Positions 18,491-28,077 of a DNA stretch of 64,000 nt are shown here, one piece after another. The stretch spans positions 659,001 through 723,000 of the forward strand of contig NZ_CP162490.1 in the NCBI RefSeq assembly GCF_041245805.1. Reading direction: 5' to 3'. Numbering within the stretch: position 1 is the first letter of the stretch; each line of letters opens with the position of its first letter. The notes below the pieces were generated by a model. That model saw only the letters and a program-made list of their open reading frames with translations, did no database searches and was not told the origin of the DNA. The translations under genes were made by a program, and so were the position numbers. The DNA is from Xanthomonas sp. DAR 34887. GTDB lineage: Bacteria; Pseudomonadota; Gammaproteobacteria; Xanthomonadales; Xanthomonadaceae.

Positions 18491-19615
18491 TCAGCGCGCA
18501 GCGTGGATCAGCGCGTCCACATCCAGCGCATGGCCGGCACGGGCGGCCTTGGTGCGCAGATAGCCCTCGTTCTCGGCGGTGATCGCGCCGGTGATCGGGA
18601 TGCGTTCGACCACGTCGATGCCGGCCGCGCGCAGGCGCTCGGCCTTGGAGGGGTTGTTGGTCAGCAGGCGCACGCGGCCGATGCCGAGCCCGCGCAACAT
18701 CGCCACCGCGCCGCCGTAGCGGCGCTCGTCGGCGCCGAACCCCAGCTGCGCATCGGCGTCGATGGTGTCCAGCCCGTCGTGCTGGTAGCCATAGGCGCGC
18801 ATCTTGGTGGCGATGCCGGTGCCGCGGCCTTCCTGGTCCAGGTACAGCAGCACGCCGCCGCCGAGGTCCTTGAGCTTGGCCAGGCCATGCCGCAGCTGGT
18901 CGCCGCAGTCGCACTTCAGCGAGCCGAACAGGTCGCCGGTGAGGCAGGAAGAGTGCACCCGCACCGGCACCGGTGCCGACAGGTCGGGCTGGCCGATCAC
19001 GATCGCCACCTGGTCGCGCTGCGCCACGCCGCCGCGGAACACCACGAATTCGCTGCTGCCCAGATCGCGCAGCGGCACCTGGGTGCGGGTCACCAGTTCG
19101 TAGCTGCCGGCGGTGGTGGTCGCGCAGCCGTGTTCCAGGTCGTCCAGCTGCAACGACTGGCAGCCCTGGAAGGCGCTGCTGTCCGCGCCCAGGTCCACCG
19201 CGATCATCGCCGGCAGCAGCAGGCCCAGGCGCGCGATTTCGACCGCGCCGGCATCCAGTGCATCGCCCGGTTGCCACTGCGCCGGCAGCGTGCCGTCGCG
19301 CAGATAGGCCAGCGCCGCCAGCGCGTCGTAGGACTGCCCGGCCAGGGCGATGCGCGCGCCCTGCGGCGCGACCAGGCCCAGCACCTGCGCGCGGGTCGGG
19401 GTGAGGAACAGGTAATGCCGCTGCGCCGCCGCCTGGGCGAAGCTCAGGTAGGACTGCGCGGTGCTGCTGTCCAGCGCCAGCACCGCGCGCACCTGACCGT
19501 GGGGGCCTTCGATGACCACCGGGCGGCCGGCACGCAACTCCGAGGCCGCGCGCTCGCTGCGGATCGCGGCGGGATCGCCGAAGGCGTGCACGGAGGTGGG
19601 GGCGGGGCTGGTCAT
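18491..19615 (-). CDS. ribA: GTP cyclohydrolase II
   Basis: Converts GTP to the pyrimidine precursor of riboflavin. The C-terminal half (about residues 180-370) has the zinc site HSSCLTGDLFGSLKCDCGDQ (Cys-x10-Cys-x-Cys), the catalytic stretch LYLDQEGRGTGIATKMRAYG, and TNNPSKAERLRAAGI. The first 175 residues show no DHBP synthase (RibB) acidic motif, so this is not a working RibBA fusion although it is longer than the roughly 200-residue RibA. No other rib gene and no FMN riboswitch are visible nearby. Confidence 0.88.
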   Translation of the reverse strand: MTSPAPTSVHAFGDPAAIRSERAASELRAGRPVVIEGPHGQVRAVLALDSSTAQSYLSFAQAAAQRHYLFLTPTRAQVLGLVAPQGARIALAGQSYDALAALAYLRDGTLPAQWQPGDALDAGAVEIARLGLLLPAMIAVDLGADSSAFQGCQSLQLDDLEHGCATTTAGSYELVTRTQVPLRDLGSSEFVVFRGGVAQRDQVAIVIGQPDLSAPVPVRVHSSCLTGDLFGSLKCDCGDQLRHGLAKLKDLGGGVLLYLDQEGRGTGIATKMRAYGYQHDGLDTIDADAQLGFGADERRYGGAVAMLRGLGIGRVRLLTNNPSKAERLRAAGIDVVERIPITGAITAENEGYLRTKAARAGHALDVDALIHAAR

Positions 19616-19927
19616 GCACGACTCCAAATGGGGATCTCCGGCGCCGCTTCAAGGCGTGTCGGCGCCGCCGCGCCCGGCTTGCGCCGCTCGTGGCGGGCGC
19701 AGCGGCGGTCCGGTGCGCCATTGTCGCGTGGTTTGGCCGCGTCGCCAGCATCTGCAGGATGGAACGCACTGTGCGCCGCGCCGGCAGGCAGCGCATGCAA
19801 CCGCTGGCCGGTATGCGGCCACTCACCGGATCGTGGGCGCGATCGCATGGCGGGCGCGGGCGGGCATGTTCAAGCGCGGTCGATTGATTTCTACTACGCC
19901 GGACCCGTTTTCCAGGACCGCCTGCAC
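19616..19927. other. Intergenic region between ribA and acetyltransferase
   Basis: About 310 bp between divergent genes. It must hold promoters for both, but I see no convincing promoter, riboswitch or repeat. Short reading frames here have no recognisable product. Confidence 0.5.
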
Positions 19928-20449
19928 ATGCACCTCGTCGACTGCACCGAACAGCGCCATGCCGGCGCGATCCTGGAGATCTTCAACGAGGCCATCGTCC
20001 ATTCCACCGCCCTGTACGACTACCGGCCGCGCCCGCCGGAGAGCATGGCCGGCTGGTTCGCGGTCAAGCGTGCCGGGAACTTCCCGGTGATCGGGATCGA
20101 GGACGCGGCCGGCACCCTGCTCGGCTTCGCCAGCTACGGCACGTTCCGCGCCTGGCCGGCGTTCAAGTACAGCGTCGAGCATTCGGTCTACGTGCACCGC
20201 GACCATCGCGGCAAGCGCCTGGGGCGGCGCCTGCTGCTGGCGCTGATCGAGGCGGCGCAGGCGCGCGGGGTGCACGTGCTGGTCGGCGGCATCGACGCCA
20301 GCAACAGCGGCAGCATCGCGCTGCACGAGCAACTGGGCTTCGTGCATGCTGGCACCGTGCGCGAGGCCGGTTTCAAGTTCGGGCGTTGGCTGGATCTGGC
20401 CTTCTACCAGCGCATCCTCGCCACGCCGGCGGACCCGCACGACGACTAG
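19928..20449 (+). CDS. GNAT N-acetyltransferase, phosphinothricin-acetyltransferase-like
   Basis: A 173-residue GNAT protein. It starts MHLVDCTEQRHAGAILEIFN and has the subgroup motif YDYRPRPPESMAGWF. The acetyl-CoA loop is VHRDHRGKRLGRRLL, followed by GGIDASNSGSIALHEQLGF and a C-terminus around GFKFGRWLDLAFYQ. All of these match the Pat/YncA family, which acetylates amino-acid-like amines. An AGGA lies about 10 bp before the start. The natural substrate is unknown. Confidence 0.9.
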   Translation: MHLVDCTEQRHAGAILEIFNEAIVHSTALYDYRPRPPESMAGWFAVKRAGNFPVIGIEDAAGTLLGFASYGTFRAWPAFKYSVEHSVYVHRDHRGKRLGRRLLLALIEAAQARGVHVLVGGIDASNSGSIALHEQLGFVHAGTVREAGFKFGRWLDLAFYQRILATPADPHDD

Positions 20450-20475
20450 CCGCCGCACGGGGATGGGCGACGCCG

Positions 20476-21390
20476 CTAGTGCGGGTGCCTGGCCGTGGCG
20501 TAGGGATTGGCCTCGGCCGGATCCGGGCGCAGCGTGTAGCGCTTGTAGGTCCACTGGTACTGCGCCGGGTCGCGGCGCGCCACCCGCTCCACGCCTTCGT
20601 TCAGCGCGGTCGCGGCGCGCAGCGGGTCCGGGTCGGCGATCGCCTCCGGCGCCGGCTGCACGTGCAGCGCGAATTCCAGGTCGTTGCCGGCCCGTTCGCA
20701 CCAGGCGAACAGCACGATCGCGCCGGTGCGCTCGGCCAACCGGTTGACCAGGGTCATGGTCAGCGCCGGCACGCCGAAGAACGGCGCGAACACGCCGTCG
20801 CCGGCCTTGGGTTGCTGGTCCGGAAGAATGCCGACTGCCCCGCCGTCCTTGAGCACCTTGAACAGCTGCCGCACCGCCGGGCCTTCGGCGCGCACCTGGC
20901 GCACGTTGTCGCCGCTGCGCACCAGTTGCAGGAAGGCATCGCCGACGTCGGAGGCGGGCGCGCGGTAGACGATGGCGATGTCGCCGCGCGAGGCCAGCCA
21001 CTGGTTCAGCAGTTCCCAGTTGCCGAAGTGCGGCGCGGCCACGATCACCCCGCGGCCCGACGCCAGCGCGGCGTCGTACAGCTCCTGGCCGTAGCGCTGG
21101 CGCAGCCGTGCGAGGTTGTGCGCCGGCGGCCGGGTCCACAGCACCAGGGTCTCGAACGCCTGCCGCGCGGTGGAGCGCAGCACGTCGCGGTGCAGCGCGA
21201 CGCGTTCGCTCGGCAGCAGCTCCGGATAGGCCAGCTCCAGGTTGCGGCGGGTGACCCGGCTCTCGCGCGCGTCCAGGCGCAGCCACAGCCAGGCCAGGCT
21301 GTCGGCCAGGCGCCGCAGCCACGGCCAGGGCAGGCGCGCCACGGCGGCGGCGCAGCGATACAGAACGGTTGCGAGCGTTGCGGGTTTCAT
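20476..21390 (-). CDS. lpxL: Lipid A lauroyl-type acyltransferase
   Basis: Adds a secondary acyl chain to lipid A at the inner membrane. The 304-residue protein has a membrane-associated N-terminus, the catalytic VAAPHFGNWELLNQWL (H-x4-E) motif near residue 120, then GILPDQQPKAGDGVFAPFFG and a C-terminal QYQWTYKRY. This is the LpxL/HtrB family pattern. Which acyl position it uses is not readable from sequence, so the symbol is by family. It is convergent with the acetyltransferase, leaving 26 bp between stops. Confidence 0.88.
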   Translation of the reverse strand: MKPATLATVLYRCAAAVARLPWPWLRRLADSLAWLWLRLDARESRVTRRNLELAYPELLPSERVALHRDVLRSTARQAFETLVLWTRPPAHNLARLRQRYGQELYDAALASGRGVIVAAPHFGNWELLNQWLASRGDIAIVYRAPASDVGDAFLQLVRSGDNVRQVRAEGPAVRQLFKVLKDGGAVGILPDQQPKAGDGVFAPFFGVPALTMTLVNRLAERTGAIVLFAWCERAGNDLEFALHVQPAPEAIADPDPLRAATALNEGVERVARRDPAQYQWTYKRYTLRPDPAEANPYATARHPH

Positions 21391-21559
21391 CGCGCCAGTT
21401 TATCCGCTGCGCCGGCCGTGCCAGGCCGGGCGCGGCCCGGGGGAGGGCGGATCGGCGTCACGGATTGGCCGATCGCCGGGCCGACCCGGCTTCCCGCATC
21501 GGCGCGTGGTCGGCGATGATGCGGGCGGGATGACAGTGCTGCGCCGAACCCGGATGCTT

Positions 21560-21590
21560 CCGAGTCCCGAGTCCCGAGTCCCGAGTCCCG
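21560..21590 (+). repeat. 7-bp tandem repeat (CCGAGTC)4 before dtd
   Basis: Four full CCGAGTC units plus CCG end 3 bp before the dtd ATG, occupying the position of the ribosome-binding site. The unit belongs to the same Xanthomonas-type family as the cluster before fmt. Confidence 0.9.
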
Positions 21591-21593
21591 CCC

Positions 21594-22034
21594 ATGCTTT
21601 CCCTGATCCAGCGCGTCAGCCAGGCCGAGGTCCGCGTCGACGACGCGGTGGTCGGCCGCATCGGCCCCGGCCTGCTGGCGCTGGTGGCGGTGGAGCCGGG
21701 CGATACCGAGGCCAAGTTCCAGCGCATGGCCGAGCGCCTGCTCGGCTACCGCGTGTTCGCCGACGCCAGCGGGCGCATGAACCGCTCGCTGCGCGACACC
21801 GCAGGCGGCCTGCTGCTGGTCAGCCAGTTCACCCTCGCGGCCGATACCGATTCGGGCATGCGCCCCAGCTTCACCACCGCGGCGCCGCCGCCCGAGGCTG
21901 AACGCGGCTTCAACCGATTGCTGGAAATCTGCCGGGAGCGGCACGCGCCGGGGGTGGAAAGCGGGCGCTTCGGTGCCCATATGATCGTCAGCCTGGTCAA
22001 CGACGGCCCGGTCACTTTCCTGCTTCGGCCCTAG
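21594..22034 (+). CDS. dtd: D-aminoacyl-tRNA deacylase
   Basis: Hydrolyses D-amino acids and glycine mischarged on tRNA. The 146-residue protein starts MLSLIQRVSQAEVRVDD and has the catalytic loop LLVSQFTLAADTDSGMRPSF. The second active-site motif appears as SLVNDGPVTFLLRP at the C-terminus, matching the family's N-x-GP-V-T element. Length is standard. The start follows a tandem repeat with no obvious Shine-Dalgarno sequence. Confidence 0.97.
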   Translation: MLSLIQRVSQAEVRVDDAVVGRIGPGLLALVAVEPGDTEAKFQRMAERLLGYRVFADASGRMNRSLRDTAGGLLLVSQFTLAADTDSGMRPSFTTAAPPPEAERGFNRLLEICRERHAPGVESGRFGAHMIVSLVNDGPVTFLLRP

Positions 22035-22092
22035 GCCGGGGCGCTCCTGGCGGAGCGATTCAGCTCCTTGTCCGGCAAGCGGCGGTCCGGGC

Positions 22093-22101
22093 TGTTATAA
22101 T
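22093..22101 (+). promoter_or_regulatory. rpoD: Extended -10 element of rpoD promoter
   Basis: TGTTATAAT, a consensus -10 (TATAAT, 22096-22101) with the TGN extension, lies 44 bp before the rpoD start. No good -35 sits at 16-18 bp; a TTGTCC is 22 bp away. This fits an extended -10 promoter. Confidence 0.65.
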
Positions 22102-22145
22102 GCTAGGTTCACTCATTCATCTACCTGCCGGTGGCGCGAGCACTC

Positions 22146-24005
<1,860 letters not shown>

Positions 24006-24027
24006 TCGAGCGCGGTTCGCGGCAAAG

Positions 24028-24057
24028 AAAAAGCCCCGCCATGTGCGGGGCTTTTTT
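24028..24057 (+). terminator. Rho-independent terminator of rpoD
   Basis: A GC-rich stem AAGCCCCGC / GCGGGGCTT with a short CATGT loop, followed by TTTTT. It starts 22 bp after the rpoD stop. Confidence 0.95.
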
Positions 24058-24071
24058 GTGTATGCAGCGTC

Positions 24072-24145
24072 CCTGTAGGAGCGGCTTCAGCCGCGACAGG
24101 ATGTTACCGGTGAGACCCGGTCGCGGCTGAAGCCGCTCCTACAGG
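24072..24145. repeat. Palindromic REP-like element
   Basis: Two 26-bp arms reading CCTGTAGGAGCGGCTTCAGC... and its exact complement (24072-24097 and 24120-24145) flank a 22-bp centre. This is the familiar dispersed intergenic palindrome of Xanthomonadaceae. It lies between the convergent rpoD and epimerase genes. Confidence 0.9.
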
Positions 24146-24216
24146 AAGCGGATGCCCCGTGCGCATGAAACAGAGGCGCCGGATCGCCGGTGTCTCTGTT
24201 TCATGCCGCCTCCGCG

Positions 24217-25521
24217 TTACACGAACGCGCGGCTGCTGCGCATCACCGCCAGCACGTCGTGGCAGGCGCCCATGGTGTGGTAATCGGTCTTGCCGGCCGG
24301 GCTCTTCTCGTCGCTGTAGCTGCGGTTGTCGCGGCTGAGGATGCGGAACCAGGCGCCGTAGCGATGGTCGACCAGATGCTCCCACGAATACGCCCACAGC
24401 CTGTCGTAGGCGGCGCGATACGTGGCATCGCCGCTGGCGGCCAGCAGCCGCGCGGCGGCGGCGATCGATTCGGCCTGCACCCAGAAATACTTGTCGTCGT
24501 CGCAGAAATAGGTCGGATGCTGCGCCACGTCGGGCACGCCGACCACCGGCTCAGCCTCGCTGCCGGAGGCGAACCCGTAGACGATGCCGCCGTGCTGCGC
24601 GTCCCAGCCGTGCGCCAGCGCGGTGTCGAACAGGTGGCGGGCGGTCGGCAGCAGCCAGTCCGGCGCGCTGCCCCCGGCGGCCTGCAAGTGCCCGTGCAGC
24701 AGCACCAGCAGCTTCGACCATTCGACCTGGTGGCCGGGCTGGAAACCCCATGGCCGGAACAGGTGCTTGGGATTGTCGCGGTTGTAGTCCCAGTCCACCT
24801 GCCAGTTCGCGTCGTAGTGTTCCCATACCAGGCCGCCGGCCAGCGCCGCCTGGCGGCGGGTGATGTGGTCGGCGAGCAGCAGCGCGCGCTGCAGGTAACG
24901 CGGCTGCGCGCTGGCCTCGTAGGCGGCGATCAACGCCTCGCACAGGTGCATGTTGGCGTTCTGCCCGCGGTAGCTGGAGAACTGCCAGTCCGGCGTGGCT
25001 TCGTCGCGGTACAGGCCGGCGGCGGCGTCCCAGTAGCGGGTTTCCAGCAACTGCCAGGTTTCGTCCATCCACGCGTCGGTGTCCAGGCCGGCCTTCTTCG
25101 CGGTGGAATAGGCCAGCAGCACGAAGGCGGCGCCGTAGGCGTGCTGGGTGCGGTCCTCGGCGACGCCGTCGCGCAGGGTCCACACGTAGCCGCCGCTGGC
25201 GGTGTCGCGGTGCACCTCGCGCAGGTAGCGCAGGCCGTGGCGCGCGGCGTCCAGGTACTCGGCGGCCAGCGGCGAATCGGCGAACTCGATGGCCGCCATC
25301 GCGTAGTTGAAGACGAAGCGGGTGCTGCTGACCAGGTGGCGGTGGCCGGCGTCGTACACGCTGCCGTCGTCGCGGAAATAGTGGAAGAAGCCGCCGGCCG
25401 GATCGATCGCGCGCGGATGGTAGAAGGCCATGGTGTCGGCGATATGCGCGCGCAACACGGCGGCATCGGCGAAGTCGGGCAGGGGCGTGGCAGGCAGGTT
25501 CATGCGGTCGCTGGGAGCCAT
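24217..25521 (-). CDS. AGE-family epimerase/isomerase, probable mannose isomerase
   Basis: A 434-residue (alpha/alpha)6-barrel protein of the N-acylglucosamine 2-epimerase superfamily. Motifs include RFVFNYAMAAIEFA, ANMHLCEALIAAYEAS, WGFQPGHQVEWSKLL, DDDKYFWVQAESIAAAAR and KTDYHTMGACHDVL, the last two carrying conserved active-site His/Glu positions. Its neighbours are a FucP-type sugar transporter, a LacI regulator and a GH92 mannosidase, so conversion of mannose to fructose is the likely reaction (inferred). An internal ATG at 25503 is an alternative start; neither has a strong ribosome site. Confidence 0.88.
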   Translation of the reverse strand: MAPSDRMNLPATPLPDFADAAVLRAHIADTMAFYHPRAIDPAGGFFHYFRDDGSVYDAGHRHLVSSTRFVFNYAMAAIEFADSPLAAEYLDAARHGLRYLREVHRDTASGGYVWTLRDGVAEDRTQHAYGAAFVLLAYSTAKKAGLDTDAWMDETWQLLETRYWDAAAGLYRDEATPDWQFSSYRGQNANMHLCEALIAAYEASAQPRYLQRALLLADHITRRQAALAGGLVWEHYDANWQVDWDYNRDNPKHLFRPWGFQPGHQVEWSKLLVLLHGHLQAAGGSAPDWLLPTARHLFDTALAHGWDAQHGGIVYGFASGSEAEPVVGVPDVAQHPTYFCDDDKYFWVQAESIAAAARLLAASGDATYRAAYDRLWAYSWEHLVDHRYGAWFRILSRDNRSYSDEKSPAGKTDYHTMGACHDVLAVMRSSRAFV

Positions 25522-25594
25522 GTGAGTGGGGAAGGAGGGAGCAGCAGCCAGATGCGGGCACGGCGGCGGCGCGCCGCCGTACCCGCCTCGCGCA

Positions 25595-26899
25595 TCAATG
25601 CATCGCGCGCGCCACCGGCTTGGCGCCGGGCGCCTCGGCCGGCAGGTTGGCCGACAGCCGCGAGCCGCGCAGGCCGTACCAGAGGATGTAGGCGTAGCAC
25701 AGCAGCGGGATCACGAAGGCGTGCTGGATGCCGACCGAATCGGCCAGCGCGCCCTGCACCAGCGGCACGATGGCGCCGCCGACGATGCCCATGATCAGCA
25801 GGCTCGAGGCCTTGCTGGTCAGCGGGCCGAGGCGCTCGATGGCCACGGTGAAGATGGTCGGGAACATGATCGAGTTGAACAAGCCGATCGCGATCACGCT
25901 CCACATCGCCACGTGGCCGGTACTGATCATGGTCACGATCAGCAGCAGCGAGGCGACGCCGGCGAAGGCGGCCAGCAGCTTGCGCGCCGGGATCACCTGC
26001 AGCAGCGCGGCACCGGCGAAGCGGCCGACCATCGCGCCGCCCCAGTAGAACGCCAGGTAGCGGCTGGCGGTGGCTTCGGTCAGGCCGCCGGTGGTCGGGC
26101 CGGAGATGTAGTTGATCAGGAAGCTGCCGATCGACACTTCCGCGCCGACATACATGAAGATCGCCACCACGCCCCACAGCAGGTGCGATTGGCGCAGCGC
26201 GTCGCCGAAGCTGTGATGCGACTCGGTGTTGCCGGCGTCGTCCTCGCGCAGCGAGGGAATCCGCATCACCAGCACGAACACCGCCAGCAGCAACAGGCCG
26301 CCGGCCAGAAGCAGATACGGCACCTGCACCGATTGCGCCTGCGCGCTGCGGTAGGCGGCTTGTTCGAGCGTGCTCATCGCCGCGATCTTGTCGGCCGACA
26401 GCACCGCGGTGGCCAGGATCAGCGGGCCGATCAGCAGCGGAAACACGGTGGTGCCCAGCGAGTTCAGCGCCTGCGCGAAGTTCAACCGGCTCGGCGCCTT
26501 CTCCGGCGCGCCGATCAGGCTGATGTACGGGTTGGCCGCCACCTGCAGCAAGGTGATGCCGCTGGCCAGCACGAACAGCGCGGTCAGGAACAGCGGGTAG
26601 GAGGGCAAGCGCGCCGCCGGGTAGAACATCGCCGCGCCGATCGCCGCGACCACCAGACCGATCACGATGCTGGCCTTGTAGCCGACGCGCGATACCACCG
26701 CGCCGGCCGGCAGCGACATCAGGAAGTACGCGCCGAAGAAGGTGAACTGGATCAGCATCGACTGCGCGTAGTTCATCTGGAACACGGCTTTCAGATGCGG
26801 GATCAGCACATCGTTGAGGCTGGTCAGGCCGCCCCAGGTGAAGAAGATCATGCTGACCACCGCGATGGCGGCAGTGTTGGACAGCGGACGACGGCTCAT
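25595..26899 (-). CDS. FucP/GluP-type sugar MFS transporter
   Basis: A 434-residue, 12-helix major facilitator protein. QVAANPYISLIG followed by APSRLNFAQALNSLGT in helix 4/5 is the signature of the fucose/glucose/galactose:H+ symporter family. The early FFTWGGLTSLNDVLIPHLK also fits. Mannose or a related hexose released by GH92 is the likely cargo (inferred). Its ATG overlaps the TGA of lacI (ATGA), so regulator and transporter are translated together, and the epimerase gene follows. Confidence 0.92.
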   Translation of the reverse strand: MSRRPLSNTAAIAVVSMIFFTWGGLTSLNDVLIPHLKAVFQMNYAQSMLIQFTFFGAYFLMSLPAGAVVSRVGYKASIVIGLVVAAIGAAMFYPAARLPSYPLFLTALFVLASGITLLQVAANPYISLIGAPEKAPSRLNFAQALNSLGTTVFPLLIGPLILATAVLSADKIAAMSTLEQAAYRSAQAQSVQVPYLLLAGGLLLLAVFVLVMRIPSLREDDAGNTESHHSFGDALRQSHLLWGVVAIFMYVGAEVSIGSFLINYISGPTTGGLTEATASRYLAFYWGGAMVGRFAGAALLQVIPARKLLAAFAGVASLLLIVTMISTGHVAMWSVIAIGLFNSIMFPTIFTVAIERLGPLTSKASSLLIMGIVGGAIVPLVQGALADSVGIQHAFVIPLLCYAYILWYGLRGSRLSANLPAEAPGAKPVARAMH

Positions 26900-27945
26900 G
26901 CAGCGACTCCGGGGACGGGCGATAGGGCGACCTGGCTGCTGGCGCGCAGGCACAGCCGGGAAGGGGCGATGGTAAGCGCAGGCAGCGGCCGTTGCTGGCG
27001 CAGCGCGTCCAGCACCAACTGCGCGGCCTGCATGCCGCGTTCGCGCGGGGCGACCGCGACGGTGGACAGCGGCGGGGTGGCGACCGCGGCCTCGGCGATA
27101 TCGTCGAAGCCGATCAGCGCGTAGTCGCGGCCGGCGTGGCGGCCGCGTTCGGCCAGGCCGCTGGCCAGGCCCAGCGCGACCACGTCGTTGTAGCAGACCA
27201 GCGCGGTCGGCAGCGGGTCGCGCGCGCACAGCGCGCCGGCCTGGCGCGCGGCTTCCAGCCGGGTCGGCGCGCATTCGATCAGCCACGCCGGGTCGGCGGC
27301 GATGCCGGCGGCGGCCAGCGCGTCGCGGTAGCCGGCGCGGCGTTCGGCGCAGGAGCTGGACTGGCGGTGGCCGCCGAAGAAGGCGATCGCGCGATGGCCC
27401 AGCGCCAGCAGGTGCTCGGTGGCCAGGCGTGCGCCGCGGCGGTTGTCCAGTGCCAGCAGCGGCCAGTCGCCGTCCAGCGCGCGGTTGAACAGCAGCACCG
27501 GCAGCCGCGTGCCGAGCAACTGGCGCAGCCGCGCCGCGTCGGTGTTCTCGGTCGGCGACAGGATCAGCGCCGCCGGCTGGTGTTCGATCAGCGAAGCCAG
27601 CACGCTGTGCTGGCGCTCCGGCGATTCGCCGGTGCTGCCGATCAGCATCACGTAGCCGGCCTCGGCCAAGACGGCGTCCACGCCGCCGGCGAACTCGGCG
27701 AAGAACGGATTGGACAGATCGTTGACCACCAGCGCCACCGCATTGGAGGCGCGCCCGCGCAGGCTGGCCGCGCCGCGGTGGTAGACATAGCCCTGACGGG
27801 CGATTTCCGCCGCCACCCGGGCGCGCGTATCCGCGTGCACCAGCGGGCTGTTGCGCAGCACCAGCGACACGGTCGCCCGCGACACGCCGCAGGCAGCGGC
27901 GATGTCGGACACGGTGACGCGTTTGTCGGCGGGGGACGACGGCAC
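26896..27945 (-). CDS. LacI family regulator of the mannoside module
   Basis: A 349-residue repressor. The N-terminal helix-turn-helix and hinge read RVTVSDIAAACGVSRATVSL, followed by a periplasmic-binding-protein-like effector domain (ALVVNDLSNPFFAEFAGGV, NRRGARLATEHLLALGHRAI, LVCYNDVVALGLASGLAERG, LIGFDDIAEA). It heads the lacI-MFS-epimerase operon and is divergent from a GH92 gene. A central-CG palindrome six bases before its start is a candidate autoregulatory operator. Confidence 0.95.
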   Translation of the reverse strand: MPSSPADKRVTVSDIAAACGVSRATVSLVLRNSPLVHADTRARVAAEIARQGYVYHRGAASLRGRASNAVALVVNDLSNPFFAEFAGGVDAVLAEAGYVMLIGSTGESPERQHSVLASLIEHQPAALILSPTENTDAARLRQLLGTRLPVLLFNRALDGDWPLLALDNRRGARLATEHLLALGHRAIAFFGGHRQSSSCAERRAGYRDALAAAGIAADPAWLIECAPTRLEAARQAGALCARDPLPTALVCYNDVVALGLASGLAERGRHAGRDYALIGFDDIAEAAVATPPLSTVAVAPRERGMQAAQLVLDALRQQRPLPALTIAPSRLCLRASSQVALSPVPGVAA

Positions 27946-27950
27946 GGCGA

Positions 27951-27964
27951 TTAGACCGGTTCAA
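27951..27964. promoter_or_regulatory. Candidate LacI-type operator upstream of lacI
   Basis: TTAGACCGGTTCAA is an imperfect dyad around a central CG, resembling TTAGAACGATCTAA before the TonB receptor and TTGGATCGATCCAA before the second GH92. It overlaps the leader of lacI. Binding is inference. Confidence 0.45.
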
Positions 27965-27995
27965 AAGGCCGCCCATCCTGCGCCGTCGTGACGTG

Positions 27996-28027
27996 CCGCG
28001 CATTTTGCAGTGCAGCAAAATGCGCGG
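27996..28027. promoter_or_regulatory. 32-bp perfect inverted repeat between lacI and GH92
   Basis: CCGCGCATTTTGC and its exact complement GCAAAATGCGCGG flank a 6-bp AGTGCA spacer. The site sits midway between the divergent lacI and GH92 genes. It could be a large operator for a dimeric regulator or a leader hairpin. Confidence 0.6.
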
Positions 28028-28077
28028 CGGCTTTGTGGTATCCGTTTATTGGACCGATTCGACCGGGGAACGACACC

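Noticed and set aside
18491..19927. FMN riboswitch upstream of ribA
   Set aside because: I could not find the conserved FMN-element segments in the 310 bp before ribA.
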